Shown: positions 33,604 through 45,044 of the stretch, piece after piece
Numbering within the stretch: the stretch's first letter is position 1
Layout: every line of letters starts with the position of its first letter
Position numbers and translations under genes: made by a program
Notes under the pieces: model-generated
What the model saw: only the letters and a program-made list of their open reading frames with translations
Database searches by the model: none
What the model was told of the DNA's origin: nothing
Origin: Gnetum montanum
Lineage: Eukaryota > Streptophyta > Gnetopsida > Gnetales > Gnetaceae
Reading direction: 5' to 3'
DNA length: 64,000 bases
NCBI GenBank assembly: GCA_015680685.1
Contig: MNCI01002198.1
Coordinates: forward strand, 208,991-272,990

Positions 33604-34929
33604 AAAAGTCATGATTAGGCTTATGTCTTATTATAGGATCAACAATTTTTTCAATTTTCATAGCATTTTGAGTTCTAATGTACTCACCACCCTCTAAGAT
33701 CTATGATCCTTATGTAGTCATTGTTCTAGACTCCGATGCTCATTATTTTGGGATGATATGATAATTGATGCAATTTATTAATAATTGATATTAATGTTTA
33801 ATTAATGCTAAGTAATTATTGTTGTGTGATAATAATGTGTTAACATAGTGCAATAATCCATATGTTTAACACTCTAGCTTTATGGTCCTTGTCATTGAAT
33901 CCATTAGGGAGTAAGAGTAATTTATTTTCCTTAATTAGTCTTACTGACTAATGTTTCTCTCTTGTTTTTTAGGTGTAGCTAGGGCTAATGGAGTTAATAA
34001 ATCAATTTCAACACTATACCTACTACTACTTGTGTTATGGTTGGTAAGTTAGTATATTTAGTTGGTATATTGTGTACTTGTCTATCTTCGATGTAGGTCA
34101 TGGCTATTTAATTTTTCATGTTGGTTTAGTTATTTTTTTAAGATTAAGATACATATAATAGGATTGAATGGTTATTTCTTTTTAGTCGAGATGCCAATTA
34201 CTAGCCCTGTTCAAGACAATCCTCTTTTTTCATTGTAAAATAATTTTATTATTGTAATAGTGAGGGGTAGCTTTCTTGGTTACAATTTTTTTTGTTGAAG
34301 TTTACCATAGTAAATAAATAATTGTTGTCACAACATCTAAATAAGAGATGACCTTTTTGACTACAATTATTATTTGTGATAGTCTAACTACTTTGTAACA
34401 TGGACTTTGTACTTGAAACATCAATTCTAAGTGAATAAATTTGAGATTTTTTAATTTGAAAAAAATTCTTTTAGCCAAACACTATAGGTATATATATATA
34501 ACATAAATATATAACTAAACTAGTAGTTAAGTAAACTAGATATTATTTTTGAACAAACTAGCATTGCTTATTTCTTTTGATACAAATACCTCACTATTTA
34601 GTATTCTTATTGCTACGCTACATTACTAGCTATGCATTTCCAATTATGATGTCTTTCATGTGCCATAGAATTGAATACTCTAGAATTGTTTAATTACCCA
34701 CAATGATGGTAGATAGACTAAGTTTGTACCCATGAGCTGTTGTTATTGTTTATACATTAGTTTTATTTTATTTTCCTATTGAAATTGCTTGCACAAGGGA
34801 TTTTCTATTATTTTGTACTACTAGAATTTTATTCTCTTATGCCATTATTTAAACTCTTCCTATTTATCTTTCTATAATTTTTATTTTCTCTTAGTACTTG
34901 TTTTAATACAATACCATATAAGCCTAAGT
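33604..34929. other. Intergenic, nothing assignable
   Basis: AT-rich sequence with no usable frame and no repeat that I can place. It may include the remainder of the LTR interrupted by gypsy-2, but I could not match it. Confidence 0.5.
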
Positions 34930-36050
34930 CTAGGTTAGGAGATGTTACAAGGTCAATCATGTATACAAATTTTAATCTTTATAAATGATGTAGTACTTAT
35001 TGCAAATTTTGAAATATGGTGAAAATCAATGTTGCATCAACTATAAAAACTCTTTAAATGTACAAAACTGAATATGAATATTAATCAAATGAAAGTGCTA
35101 ATTTGTAGAACTAATAAGAGAGATTATAGTGTTCAACTAAATAGTAAAAAACTTGAGATTGTGAAGAAATATAGATATTTGGGAGTATAATGCTCTTAAA
35201 ATTATAAGTAAAAGATCTATATATTATACCAGGTTTCAAATATTCAAAAGGCTTTATATACAATAAAGAATAGATATAGCAATCATAATATTTGAACTTA
35301 GATAATTTAAAAATATTTTTTTCAAACAATTATATAAGCTACAATATTTTATAGATCTATAGTGTGCAACACAAGTCTTGATGAGAAACCATGAAATAAA
35401 ACTAACAAACTTCAAAAACATTTTTTGTTCCATGAATTCAAGATGAAAGATCAAGATGCATACACAATACTTTTAGAGCCTAATTCATTGCCATTGAAAG
35501 TTAAAATAATTTATCAGTTATTAACATTCTACTTAAATAATAAAAATATTAATACAATCTTAGAAGAAAATATCTAAAATTCTCAATAAAGTTACTACCA
35601 TGAAAGAAGATGGTGACTAAAAAAATTGGGCATTGAAAATATTGATGCATTAATAAATTTACAAGAAGCTTGGAAACTTATTACAGAGAAAATTTTCCAG
35701 AAATGATAAAATGACACATAAATATAAAAAAAAGCTTCAATTCTACTTGCAAAACAACATTAATGATGGTAGGCATGATGAAGCAATATATCTATATACA
35801 AAAATTCTAATCTCCATGAGAGCACTAATCAACAAAGTAAGAATAGAATCATACCATCTCCAAGTTGAGATTGGAAGATGGAAGAATACGAAACATGTAT
35901 TATTAGAATGATATCAAATAAATTTCTTTACAAGAAAATAATAAATCTCTAGCCAATATTTATAGAAACTATTCATGTTTCTAGTGTTAGTTCTTGGGAA
36001 ATATGTAAAAGAAGTGTTCAAGTTACATGAATATTAGATACCTTTGTCGT
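34930..36050 (+). pseudogene. LINE reverse transcriptase fragment, plus strand
   Basis: A non-LTR retrotransposon remnant. The RT palm reads LIFINDVVLIANFE at about 34970-35010 (ancestral FADD now FIND). It continues with MNINQMKVLICRTNKRDYSV and VKKYRYLGV (35085-35190). C-terminal blocks typical of plant LINE ORF2 follow: LLEPNSLPLKVKIIYQLL near 35470 and RIESYHLQVEIGRWKN near 35845, the usual stretch before a Cys-rich end. The 5' part of ORF2 is missing. Many stops. Confidence 0.7.
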
Positions 36051-36329
36051 ACTTAGCATTTACGGCTACGAAGGTATTCTCTATAAGTTAATTTATCTTA
36101 TAGATCCATTGGGTTAATATACATGTAATAAAATCTTAGTTTAGTTTCTATTTCATAATACCCTACTAACTTAGGATAAGATAGGAGGTATTCAATATTT
36201 GTAGTTTGATTTTAAATTTATCTCATTCAATAAGAAAATCCATTGAATCTTTTTAATTTTTTTCATCATCATGTTATCTATATGAAATTACTAGTTGTAT
36301 GCTAAAAAAAAGTGGCTTATTGATTTTCC

Positions 36330-36830
36330 ATATTCGTATATATTTTTTTTGCTACATTTATTTGTAAGATAAAATATAGTTTCATTCCTCCCTCTATTCT
36401 ATGTTGTACATATGCATCCAACTTATAAGTGAATAAGCACTTCAATTCTAGATATTTATAATGTTTTATAACCTACATTATATTAACTAAAAAACTAAAA
36501 TCATCTATATGTTTTCTATTAGTACATATCCTGACGTTAGTCTTCTCAATATTTACTTCCTTTCCAAATTTGCTACACAAAATTTATATAGATTGTAGTC
36601 CTTCCATTTTTTTTAAAAAAAGAGAGAGAAAGATCAAAGGCACACTATCTTCTAAAGAAATTGTACATGGTTACTTATGTAGAGCCAATAAAAATTGAAT
36701 ACCTTATGAGTAGGTTCTATATTCAATGTTAAAGTTCATTAACAAGATACCAAACAAAATGGGATAAAATAAACATTCTTATTTAACATCAAGTTACTCA
36801 CCCACAATGTTTGCATCCTCGCATCATGTA
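36330..36830 (-). pseudogene. LINE reverse transcriptase fragment, minus strand
   Basis: Reading leftward: a block like LSPILFGILLNE (about 36740-36780), then VNIEKTNVRICTNRKHIDDF (about 36510-36570) and HYKYLELK (about 36450). These match the RT palm and thumb of LINEs in order. It faces the plus-strand LINE fragment, so the two lie tail to tail. Heavily decayed. Confidence 0.6.
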
Positions 36831-37200
36831 ACATTTTTACTTTGATTCTTTCCTACAACTTTTAGATTGCATAAACTAACTCTTATAATGTTAAAAATTC
36901 TTAAGTTAAATATAAATATTTGAATAAAAGTTTAATGTAAACAAATTAAATAAACCAAAGAACTAAAGGAACACAAAAGTCTCAATTTAACAAAATATAT
37001 TGCATTATCCATAACTTGCATATTATCTTTTTTAAGACTTTTTCAAATCATACTACTAGTAGATTGGTAATGCATTTCTTAAAATAAAAGAATAAATTAT
37101 ATTCACGACGTATAAAATACAAGTATGATTGGCCTTGTATCTACATAATTCGTATCTCAATGAAGATTTTGTAGTAAATAGTAAGAGTTCACTTTATGCC
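36831..37200. other. Intergenic, nothing assignable
   Basis: AT-rich, with no frame or repeat that I recognise. The leftmost part may be the upstream continuation of the minus-strand LINE. Confidence 0.4.
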
Positions 37201-37474
37201 ATTCCTTAAAAGAAGCAGGCCTCTTCAATCGTGGACTTCTTCTAGGGTTACAAGCAGCATCAATGTTGGGCTTGAGTAACGGACAGTTATTGTCGAGAGG
37301 TTCTTTGAACAATCACTTTTTTGAGTGGCGCCATATAGGGTTACAAAACTTTCACACGCTGGTTGTCATCACAGTGAGCTGTAATAGTGAGCTACGTAGA
37401 CTTCCTCAATAAGGTCTCTTCTGCCTGTTGCTGCCAGCAGTCAGTCAGAGAATCAACAAACAAAATATGCCCAG

Positions 37475-37530
37475 GAATCAAATGGTCGTGTCAAAACCCA
37501 TTACATTTTTGTGGGGTTCGAATCCCTAAT
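37475..37530 (+). other. tRNA-like remnant with perfect B box
   Basis: GGGGTTCGAATCCC (about 37513-37526) is a perfect RNA polymerase III B-box/T-arm. About 35 bases upstream AAATGGTCGTGTC could be a worn A box. The spacing is short for a full tRNA and no cloverleaf can be drawn, so a tRNA-derived SINE head or tRNA pseudogene is more likely. Confidence 0.4.
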
Positions 37531-37849
37531 CACACACACAAAAGTGATAGCAATCATCAAGAGATCAAAGTGGTGGACAGAAGATTGAAAACGAATCTGC
37601 ATGCAATGACGCCATGGGAAGGCTGTGGATAAAAATTGAAAGGCAAGAATGCAGTTGGACACTGGAATCTAGGCTTTCCTCTAAGGAGAATGCGTTATCT
37701 GGTGTTGGTTCTGCGTCTTTTCTGATATGGAAATCTACAACAGTGACGCCCTTCGTTACTGTCCGCCAACACATGGAAACTGTGTCGACATATTTAATTT
37801 TCTAGGTAGAAGTCCATGTAGTGCAAGATATTAAGCTTCACCAGTTGTT

Positions 37850-37925
37850 CACAAAACCCTCTCTCTTTCTCTGTTCACAGCCATAGCAATCTCTCTCTAT
37901 ATATACATATATTCATATTGAGAAG
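37850..37925 (+). promoter_or_regulatory. Promoter-like CT-rich block and TATA box
   Basis: A pyrimidine-rich run (CCCTCTCTCTTTCTCTG) and a second CT run lead into CTATATATACATAT at about 37897-37910. This resembles a plant core promoter with Y patch and TATA box. It lies in an island (37200-38500) that is less AT-rich and holds more CpG than its surroundings. About 95 bases downstream is a short ATG frame. Confidence 0.45.
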
Positions 37926-38002
37926 GCAATGTGCCAAGCAAAAGCAAACCAGAGCACAGCAAAGACTGGTGGTCGCTGAGCTGATTAACGTTAGATTTTG
38001 GA

Positions 38003-38216
38003 ATGGGGAGTAAAGCAGTTGCAAGGATAACACCGGCTGCTGCTTCATGGGGTGGTATGATGACGGAAGTCATGCCGGTGTTATTCTTGTGACGGCTTTG
38101 CTTCCAAGCTCTAGTGTTGATATTATGACGGAATTCATGCTGCTGTTATTCTTGCTATGGCCTTACTCGCCGGTCCGCATATTCTTCCTCAGCTATAATG
38201 TTGATAGTTGCTTTAG
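38003..38216 (+). pseudogene. Possible decayed first exon, product unknown
   Basis: The ATG at 38003 opens a 29-codon frame (MGSKAVARITPAAAS, then WGGMMTEVMPVLFL) that stops at 38090. After a one-base frame change the sequence stays open and hydrophobic (VILVTALLPSSSVDIMTEF, then LLLFLLWPYSP) up to a good 5' splice site (TTTAG|GTAAAT at 38217). Two copies of a ~33-base unit (38057-38088 and 38122-38154, each with ATGACGGAA and TTATTCTTG) lie inside. I do not recognise the protein and see no downstream exon. It could be a captured gene fragment, a dead gene or chance. Confidence 0.3.
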
Positions 38217-38409
38217 GTAAATTGATTTCCACGTTATCTTTTCTCCCTGCATCTTATCAAAATGAAGATTATGATTATCTACATGAGAGGAGACTGTAAT
38301 TGTAGTTTGGAATTCTTTTACTCTTGCCGTCTTGTAATATTTATGCATATTGGTTTAGTTTTTTTAATACGCTCTCACCTTTTGTAATCTTAATGGCTTT
38401 AACCGCAGA

Positions 38410-38480
38410 GGGATGTAGCGTAGTAGCCCTCAGGAGCGTCATCTCTCAGAAGTGTGGTTGTGGGTTTGATACTTTGATAC
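38410..38480 (+). other. tRNA-like/SINE remnant
   Basis: GGGATGTAGCGTAGTAG resembles a tRNA 5' end with A box, and GTGGGTTTGATAC about 45 bases later resembles a B box. It is not a functional tRNA, because the T arm does not pair properly. Probably a tRNA-derived SINE or pseudogene. Confidence 0.4.
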
Positions 38481-38499
38481 ATGTCTGTATTTACAGGTA

Positions 38500-39335
38500 C
38501 ATTACACTTACCCTGTGATGCAACACTCTTACAATCTACTAACTCTAAATTTCCTTCTTAAAACATCCTACAAACTTCTAATTTATAAAGCACACAAGAC
38601 AACATAATTAGACAACCTTGCCTTTTAGGTTCTGCCTCCACCACAGAAGCATGTACTAATGTATCATTACCATGAGTGTTCTTTGTTGTTTAACTTGTGT
38701 CCAATGGTTAGGCCATTTCCCTATTAGGTAAAATGTTGTATTTTATTATTCTTTTAATCTTAGATTTCAAAAAATGAATAATAATTTTTTACAAAAATTT
38801 GTAGTACCTTAGATCAATAACATAGAAGAGAAACTCTAAAAAGAAGTCCCATAATTTTGAAATGCCTTTTCAAGTATTTTTTTTCATTACAACTAGTCTT
38901 GAAAAATTGTCTAAAGTAAGAAAAGAATCAGATCTTTCTTATATTCAAAAATGCTTTCATAAGTTTCCATTTTCTAGTAAAAGGTTTATTGTAAAAAAAC
39001 AAAAAAGGAAAAAACTCTCTGTAAATACCTAAGAAAGCATCAATCAAAAATAATAAACAAATAGCAATAGAAGCTAAAAGCTTCTCCAACTTGAGGATCA
39101 AAAACATGCTGTGCAATTGGACACTTAAAAAACAAAAAAAAAAAAAAAAGAAGATTTGAGCAAATGAGCCTTTATGTAAAAAAGGAGGACATGGAAAAGA
39201 AACAATTTCTACTTACCTCTACTAAAACCCCTTAGATCTATCGGATTAGTTCAAAATTTTTTAGATATTTTTTATTTTAAAAAACTTATCACTCATTCAT
39301 GTCTATTAAAATTAAATATCCCTACAACATCTCTT
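38500..39335. other. Intergenic, nothing assignable
   Basis: AT-rich with a poly-A run near 39128-39150. The 3' LTR of chromovirus C should begin at about 39336 and extend left, but I could not align this stretch with the known LTR, so the LTR is lost or replaced. Confidence 0.45.
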
Positions 39336-39339
39336 TCAT

Positions 39340-40700
39340 CCTTCAAAAAGTGAACTCATGTAAATAAGAAAGTAGGGGTTGAAGTGATCACCTACTCAGC
39401 AAGTTTGATGTCATGGACTCATACAACATCATCCATGAACTAATCCTCCCAATGGATTAAGTACTCATGCCTCTTGACTCCTTGAGTACTAGAACAATCC
39501 CTTGAGTATGAGTACCTTCTTTTTCATTGAATGCTTGGACTAATCAATAGCCCCTTTCAACTCATCAATGCTTCCGTGTATGGTCTTCTCATCAACAAGT
39601 CCATGATAGTACATAACATCTAAAATATTGAACAAAAAATACATACCATCATCATTTGGTAAATCAACTTCAAAAGCATTATCATTGATCTTGGCCTTAC
39701 TTTTTAAAGGTCCCATCTTCTTGGCTTTCAACTTGGAGAAGTTAACATCTCTCAACTACTTCTTTTTCAAGTGCACTGAAACTAAGTTACCTACAGCAAC
39801 ATTTGACTTCTGTTTACCCTCATTCCTCTTAAGAACTCCCTCTTTAGCCTTCTTCTCAAAATTTAATTTTAGATGTGCATGGAGATCCCTCATCTCTTGC
39901 ACAAAATTAGCACTAAGTTGAGCTTCTCCATCAAAGATCCTTAATGTATCCATCATCTTAGGACAAAAATCATAATTCACCTCAAATGGACTTTTACTAA
40001 TAGCAACATGACAAGCATTATTGTATAAAAAATCAGCATGACACAACAAGTTTTCCCACTTGTTTGGTTGTCCATCACACAAACATCTCAATATGCTCAA
40101 TAGGGATTTATTCATCACCTTTGTTTGGCCATCATATTGTGGATGATATGCACTAGAAAAATTCAATTTTATCCCAAATTTTATTCATAGCCTCTATTTG
40201 GCCATTATATTATGGATGAAATGCACTAGAAAAAAATCAGTTTTATCCCTAACATGTTCACAAGGGACCTCCAAAAGTGGTTTGTGAAATTGGAGTTTTT
40301 GTCACTACCAATATTTAAAGGAATTCCATGCAACTTCACAACATGCTAGAAAAATAAATTTGCAACATTAGAAGAATCACTCATCTTTTTGCAAAGAATG
40401 ATGTGTGTTCTCTTAGAAAATCTATCTACAACAATAAGAATTGCATCATTCCCACTCTTGGTTTTTCGAATACCACTTACAAAATCCATAGACACACTTT
40501 CCTATGGACCCTTGGGAATTGATAAAGGCATGTAATATCCATCCACTCCTTTACCTTCTTTTAATTTCTAACAAGTCAAACAATCCTTAAATTTTGAAAC
40601 TTCAATTACCATATTAGGCTAAAAATAATGCCTACCCATAAGTTCCAATGTTTTATTCTTACCCATGTAACCTACCATACTACTACAATGCTTTTCAATT
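39340..40700 (-). pseudogene. Chromovirus C integrase pseudogene
   Basis: The best kept piece is 40166-39756: SSAYHPQYDGQTKVMNKSL (the third catalytic-core motif, before the final Glu region), HADFLYNNACHVAISKSPFEV, then a basic segment. The C-terminal domain is at 39755-39540 (KLKAKKMGPLKSKAKINDNA, NILDVMYYHG). Weak chromodomain-like residues may follow near 39400-39520. The zinc domain and first core Asp lie in decayed sequence at 40180-40680. Stops are frequent. Confidence 0.75.
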
Positions 40701-41039
40701 TTTTTTCCTAAAATCACAATTAGAAATAGATACTTTTTTATTCTTAAATAATAGTTAATCTTGAATATGATAATTCCTTCACTAGTGTACCCTACTCAAA
40801 AATGGCTCCTTAAGGCTCCTTCAAACCTATCCAAAATTAACATCATACTCATACAAAATAATAAAATCACCCATACCTTCCACATGAGGTACACTGAAAT
40901 TCACCACATGTACCCTATACAATGCATTAACCACCACATTGTCTTTTTCACTTTTGTATTTCAACACAGAATTAAATTCTTGTAACTATGTAATCGACTT
41001 CATGTGCATTACACTCAACTTTCTTTTGAGAATTTAGAA

Positions 41040-42370
41040 ACTGTAGTGCTCTATGGTTTTCATCAAAGTGAACTCCTTGAGAAATAATTAATGTCTCTAA
41101 TGCTTAATTTCTTAAAAAATAATATACAAATCCTAGTCATATATGTTGTAATTTTACCTTAACTCATTTAACTTTTTAGAAAAGAAATCAATGGGCCTAC
41201 CTTCTTGTAAAAGTACCCCACCAATGAAATGTCCACTTGCATCCACCTCCACTTGAAAAAGCTTATGAAAATCTGGAATTGCAAGCACTATTTCACTAGT
41301 GATTCTTTCTTTTAACAAGTCAAAAGCTCCCTTGGGTTTCATTATCCCACTTGAAATTTTTATTTTTCTTAAACAAAGAAAACTTAGACCATGAAATACC
41401 ACTAAAAGTTTTTATGAACCATCTATAAAGCCTTGCTAAACTAAGAAATAATCTTATCTACCCAACATTCTTAGGAGTTGGCCAATCCCTAATAGCCTTC
41501 AACTTGGTAGCTTCCATCCAAATTTGGTTTTTAGAAACCACATGTTCCAAATATGTGATTTCTCTCTTGAAAAAAAAAAGACTTTTCTTTACATTGATTA
41601 ATAACTTTGCCTCTTCTAACCTAAGACACACCATCCACAAGTGATCTAAGTGCTCTTTCTCATTAGAGCTATATACCAATATATTATCAAAAAATGCATA
41701 CAACACTTACTAGTCAAGTTCTTCAATACATCATGTATCAATCTCACGAATGTAGTAGGTGCATTCATGATCCAAAATGGCATCATCAACTACTTAAATA
41801 GTCCATCTGGTTTCTTAAAAGTTATCTTTCATTCAACACTAGGCCTAATTCTAATTTGATGGTAACCACATTTTAAATAAGATTTGCTAAAAACCTCTAC
41901 ATTGGTAAGGACATCAATGATATCATCTATCCTTGAAATAGGAAACCTGTGCCTCATTATTATCCTATTTCCTACCCTAAAATTAAGATACATCCTCCAT
42001 TCATTGCGATCCTTCTTTGGCACTGGCATTGATGGAACTACATAAGGTCAAATGGATTCCCTCACAAATCCATTTGCAAGTAACTTCTCTATTTATCTTT
42101 ATAATTCTACTAGTTTATTTAGTGACATTCAATAAGCTCTCTCATTTGGAATGGTAGCACCAGGGATGAAATCAATCTCATGTTATATATTCCTCATTGG
42201 TTGCAATCCATCCAATTCGCCATTGAAAACCTTGGAAAATTTCTCCTTCAAGTCTAGCACACCTATAGGAATTTGAATCTGCACATCATCATGATTAGAA
42301 TCAACTATTGATAAAACAACAAATCTAAAACATATTTCATCATGTTCCTTAATGTATTCCCTCACTTTGA
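41040..42370 (-). pseudogene. Chromovirus C RT-RNase H pseudogene
   Basis: RT starts around 42029 (MPVPKKDRNEWRMYLNFRVG, HRFPISRIDDIIDVL, GYHQIRIRPSVE). The active-site box reads FFDN near 41680-41700 (AFFDNILVYSSNEKEH) where YxDD is expected, so the second Asp is lost. YLEHVVSKNQIWMEATKLKA follows, and RNase H at 41402-41154 reads FQVEVDASGHFIGGVLLQEG. The N-terminal linker (42365-42183) contains FSKVFNGELDGLQPMR. Confidence 0.8.
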
Positions 42371-42410
42371 AAAGGATTAAGGAAGCATTAAGTGAGTTTT
42401 TCTACCTCAA

Positions 42411-42599
42411 TTATTCAACTATCATGGGAATTAACTCATGGATTCCATCAAATCTAGCTACACTCCACATATTTCTTAATTCATCAAATTGAGCACAACT
42501 ATTAAAATTCCAAGCTCTACCAAGAATTACATTAACACAATCTATTAGAAGCATATCACACTTCACAACATCATGCAAACTTTCAATTTTAAATTTCAA
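42411..42599 (-). pseudogene. Chromovirus C protease, C-terminal half
   Basis: Reads CDMLLIDCVNVILGRAWNF, the second conserved block of chromovirus aspartic protease (usually ...MDxCHxLLGRPW). The D-S/T-G active site upstream is not visible in frame. Confidence 0.6.
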
Positions 42600-42759
42600 A
42601 GTACATTATCTTCTCACCTCTTAAGAGAAATCTCTAGATAACCAATGCACCTTATAGGATCTAGGAGGATTAGTTACCAAACCTAATCTAACAATTTTCA
42701 TAAAAGAAATAACAATTTCTTTGGTCTTCCATCAATTAGAACATGAATCTACCCTCCAC

Positions 42760-43980
42760 TAGGATTTAATTTAGAAACTTACTTAATCTTGGAAGTGTTA
42801 GGATTATCTCTCTAAAGAGCTTGTCTTGATGTCTTATCCACCTCCATGATTTGTACATCTTTTCCCTTAGTTTCCTTGTGAAGTGGAAATTTCCATTTCT
42901 TTTGTCCCCATTCTTTACATTTGAAGCATTGAATCTTGGATAAGCTACTACCTTGATCTTGTCCTTTGTTACATTTTTCCTTCTTGTCTTTGTCCTTCTC
43001 ATCTTCCTTCTTTGTCTTTGTCTTTAGATTTGGACTTGGATCCCTTCCCAGATTTGGATTCCTTATCCTTCCCCTTAGAGGTTTGTTGTCTCTTATTTCT
43101 GAATTTTCTTATTTTTTTTAGCCTTAAGTGTAAAACTATAAGCCTCATTAATAGTTTGTGGCTTATAGAATGACAAATCCTATTGATATGTCATTTTGAG
43201 AGCTCCTAAAGTGATTGAATCTTATTTGTACTCCTCCTAGTTTACCTTAGCTTGATGGAATAAATCATAAAATTTGATGTAGCATTTTTTGACATACTTG
43301 TCACCTTGCCTTCGGAATTTCAACTTCATGATAGTCTCTTATCTGTAACAATGTTGTTCAAATTTTTTTCTCAACCTATATTTCATTAAGTTCTAATATC
43401 TTATGGGTTGACCATTTTATCTTTCATAACCTTGTGACTTCTTTACCCACTAATTAGAAGCCATACCTTCTAATATGGACTTAGCAATAGGTGCCCTCAA
43501 GTTATTTGTTACATCTTCCAATTCAAAGTGCTTGTCAAGTACCTTTAGCTAGCTTTAAAAAGCATCGGTTCCATCTACACTATTGAAATTCTTCAACTTA
43601 TCATATGGAAGTATTCCAACATTTTTGAATACTCTATCAAGCCTTACCTCATCTTCCTCATCTAGCTTTTTAGGAGAAGAAATAGTTTCCACTATTGAAG
43701 CCTTAGCAATTTTCATCTAAGGAATAGAATTTCCCTCCCCCCATTGGAATCCTTAGCTAATGGGTTCCTAAATTTTCATAATTGGATTATCCTTCTTCAT
43801 CATCTACTCCATATCCACCAAGATGTAAAAATTCTTCATTTTAATGTGAATGCTAATCATCTCTATGTGTCTACATTTGGCTGGGACTAAAATTTTTGTC
43901 TATGTTTGCACTAATTTCATCCAATTGAGCAACCATCAATTAAAAGGTAGATTTCATGCTCTTCATGTCTCTGTTTAGGG
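42760..43980 (-). pseudogene. Chromovirus C gag pseudogene
   Basis: The region between primer site and protease. A Lys/Arg/Asp-rich tail (43080-42960) precedes a zinc-knuckle remnant (CFKCKEWGQKKWKF, about 42905-42950) in which His is Gln and the last Cys is Phe. The upstream capsid part is badly broken and I assign it mainly by position. Confidence 0.55.
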
Positions 43981-44057
43981 CTTGCACCTATTTCTTCTTA
44001 GGTATAATCTAAATTAAGAAAATTCTCAAAACATGTTTAAGTAACAATTAGCACTAA

Positions 44058-44071
44058 GCTTTGATACCAAT
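44058..44071 (-). other. Primer-binding site of chromovirus C
   Basis: In element sense ATTGGTATCAAAGC, three bases after the LTR end. It is complementary to initiator Met-tRNA. Confidence 0.7.
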
Positions 44072-44074
44072 AAT

Positions 44075-45044
44075 TAGCTAGAGCAAGTTTACTTCAATAT
44101 TAAATCATATTTCAATACCAAATCTACATATTATAAAAAGATAATTAATTTGCTAGAAAATAAGAAAACTAGTTATTTGCAATTATTGAAAGAGAATATT
44201 ACAATTGGGTTCCACAACCCATAAAACATCCAAAACCTCTCAAAACACTCAAACAATACTATAGAGCATGAGTCTCTACAACCACACAATGGTTATTTTT
44301 AATGCAAGATACAACCACTAAAGAATCTCTCCCACAACCTAGAACTGAGACTCAACTCACAAATAAGACCAAAATACATAGGCCAATACATGACATAATT
44401 GATCTTGGATTTGAAACCACATATGTACTCACTTAATTTGCTCTTTCACATTCTTGCTCAAGCTGAACACACAAACTAACATGACATATCATCTCTTCAT
44501 GATATAAGCATGACATACAGTTCATGTTTATTAACCAAGTAAGATAAAAACCCTAGGAAATATTTCTCAACCTTAACTTAAAGATCTTCTACTATTTCCA
44601 TCTTTTTTTCCCATATTTCAACTATTTCCAAACTTAGAATAATAATTCTAGACATTTTCCTATCCCTTCAAGTTGTCTCTAGTCTTTCTAAGATGTCTTA
44701 TTGTCAAACTAACAATTTTGGGAAGATGTATCACTTATGGATGAGACGTTTCCTATTGTAGTTGAGATATCTCAGTCCATCCTAAGACATCTCATCATTT
44801 TGTGAGGCATCTTAGAAACATATGAGATGTCTTTTGTGTTTTTAGATATCTCATCTAAGATGTCTATCGATAATCTCAAGATGTCTTTTGTAAGCTCTCA
44901 ACTTGGCCTAGATGTCTATCTTGAAAGCCTAGATCTCACACAAGATGACTCCATGATCTTTAAGATATCTTCATGAAGTCTAAAACCTACAAAATCCACA
45001 TGTATAAAAAAACCAAGAATATTGGAAGAGGTATTCCTAAACCA
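44075..45044 (-). repeat. Chromovirus C 5' LTR
   Basis: Aligns with 23938-24957. In element sense it runs from TGGTTTAGGAATACC to CTCTAGCTA. Its U3 (about 44690-44950) carries the same family of AGATGTCTT/AGACATCT motifs and GAGATATCTC, in both orientations. Confidence 0.8.

Larger units (their letters stand above)
39336..45044 (-). mobile_element. Chromovirus element C, 3' LTR missing
   Basis: Minus-strand Ty3/gypsy chromovirus: 5' LTR (44075-45044), Met-tRNA-type primer site (44058-44071), gag, protease, RT, RNase H and integrase, ending near 39340 at a polypurine-like GAAGGATGAAAGAGA. It is the same family as plus-strand element D (21805-24957). It interrupts a minus-strand LINE, whose RT frame stops exactly at the LTR edge (45044/45045). 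Confidence 0.8.

Noticed and set aside
37513-37526. Functional tRNA gene
   Set aside because: Only the T-arm/B box is good; no acceptor or anticodon arm can be drawn at tRNA spacing.
44640-45000. Tandem satellite of GATGTC words
   Set aside because: Spacing is irregular and orientation mixed; it is a motif cluster within the LTR U3, not a unit-length tandem repeat.
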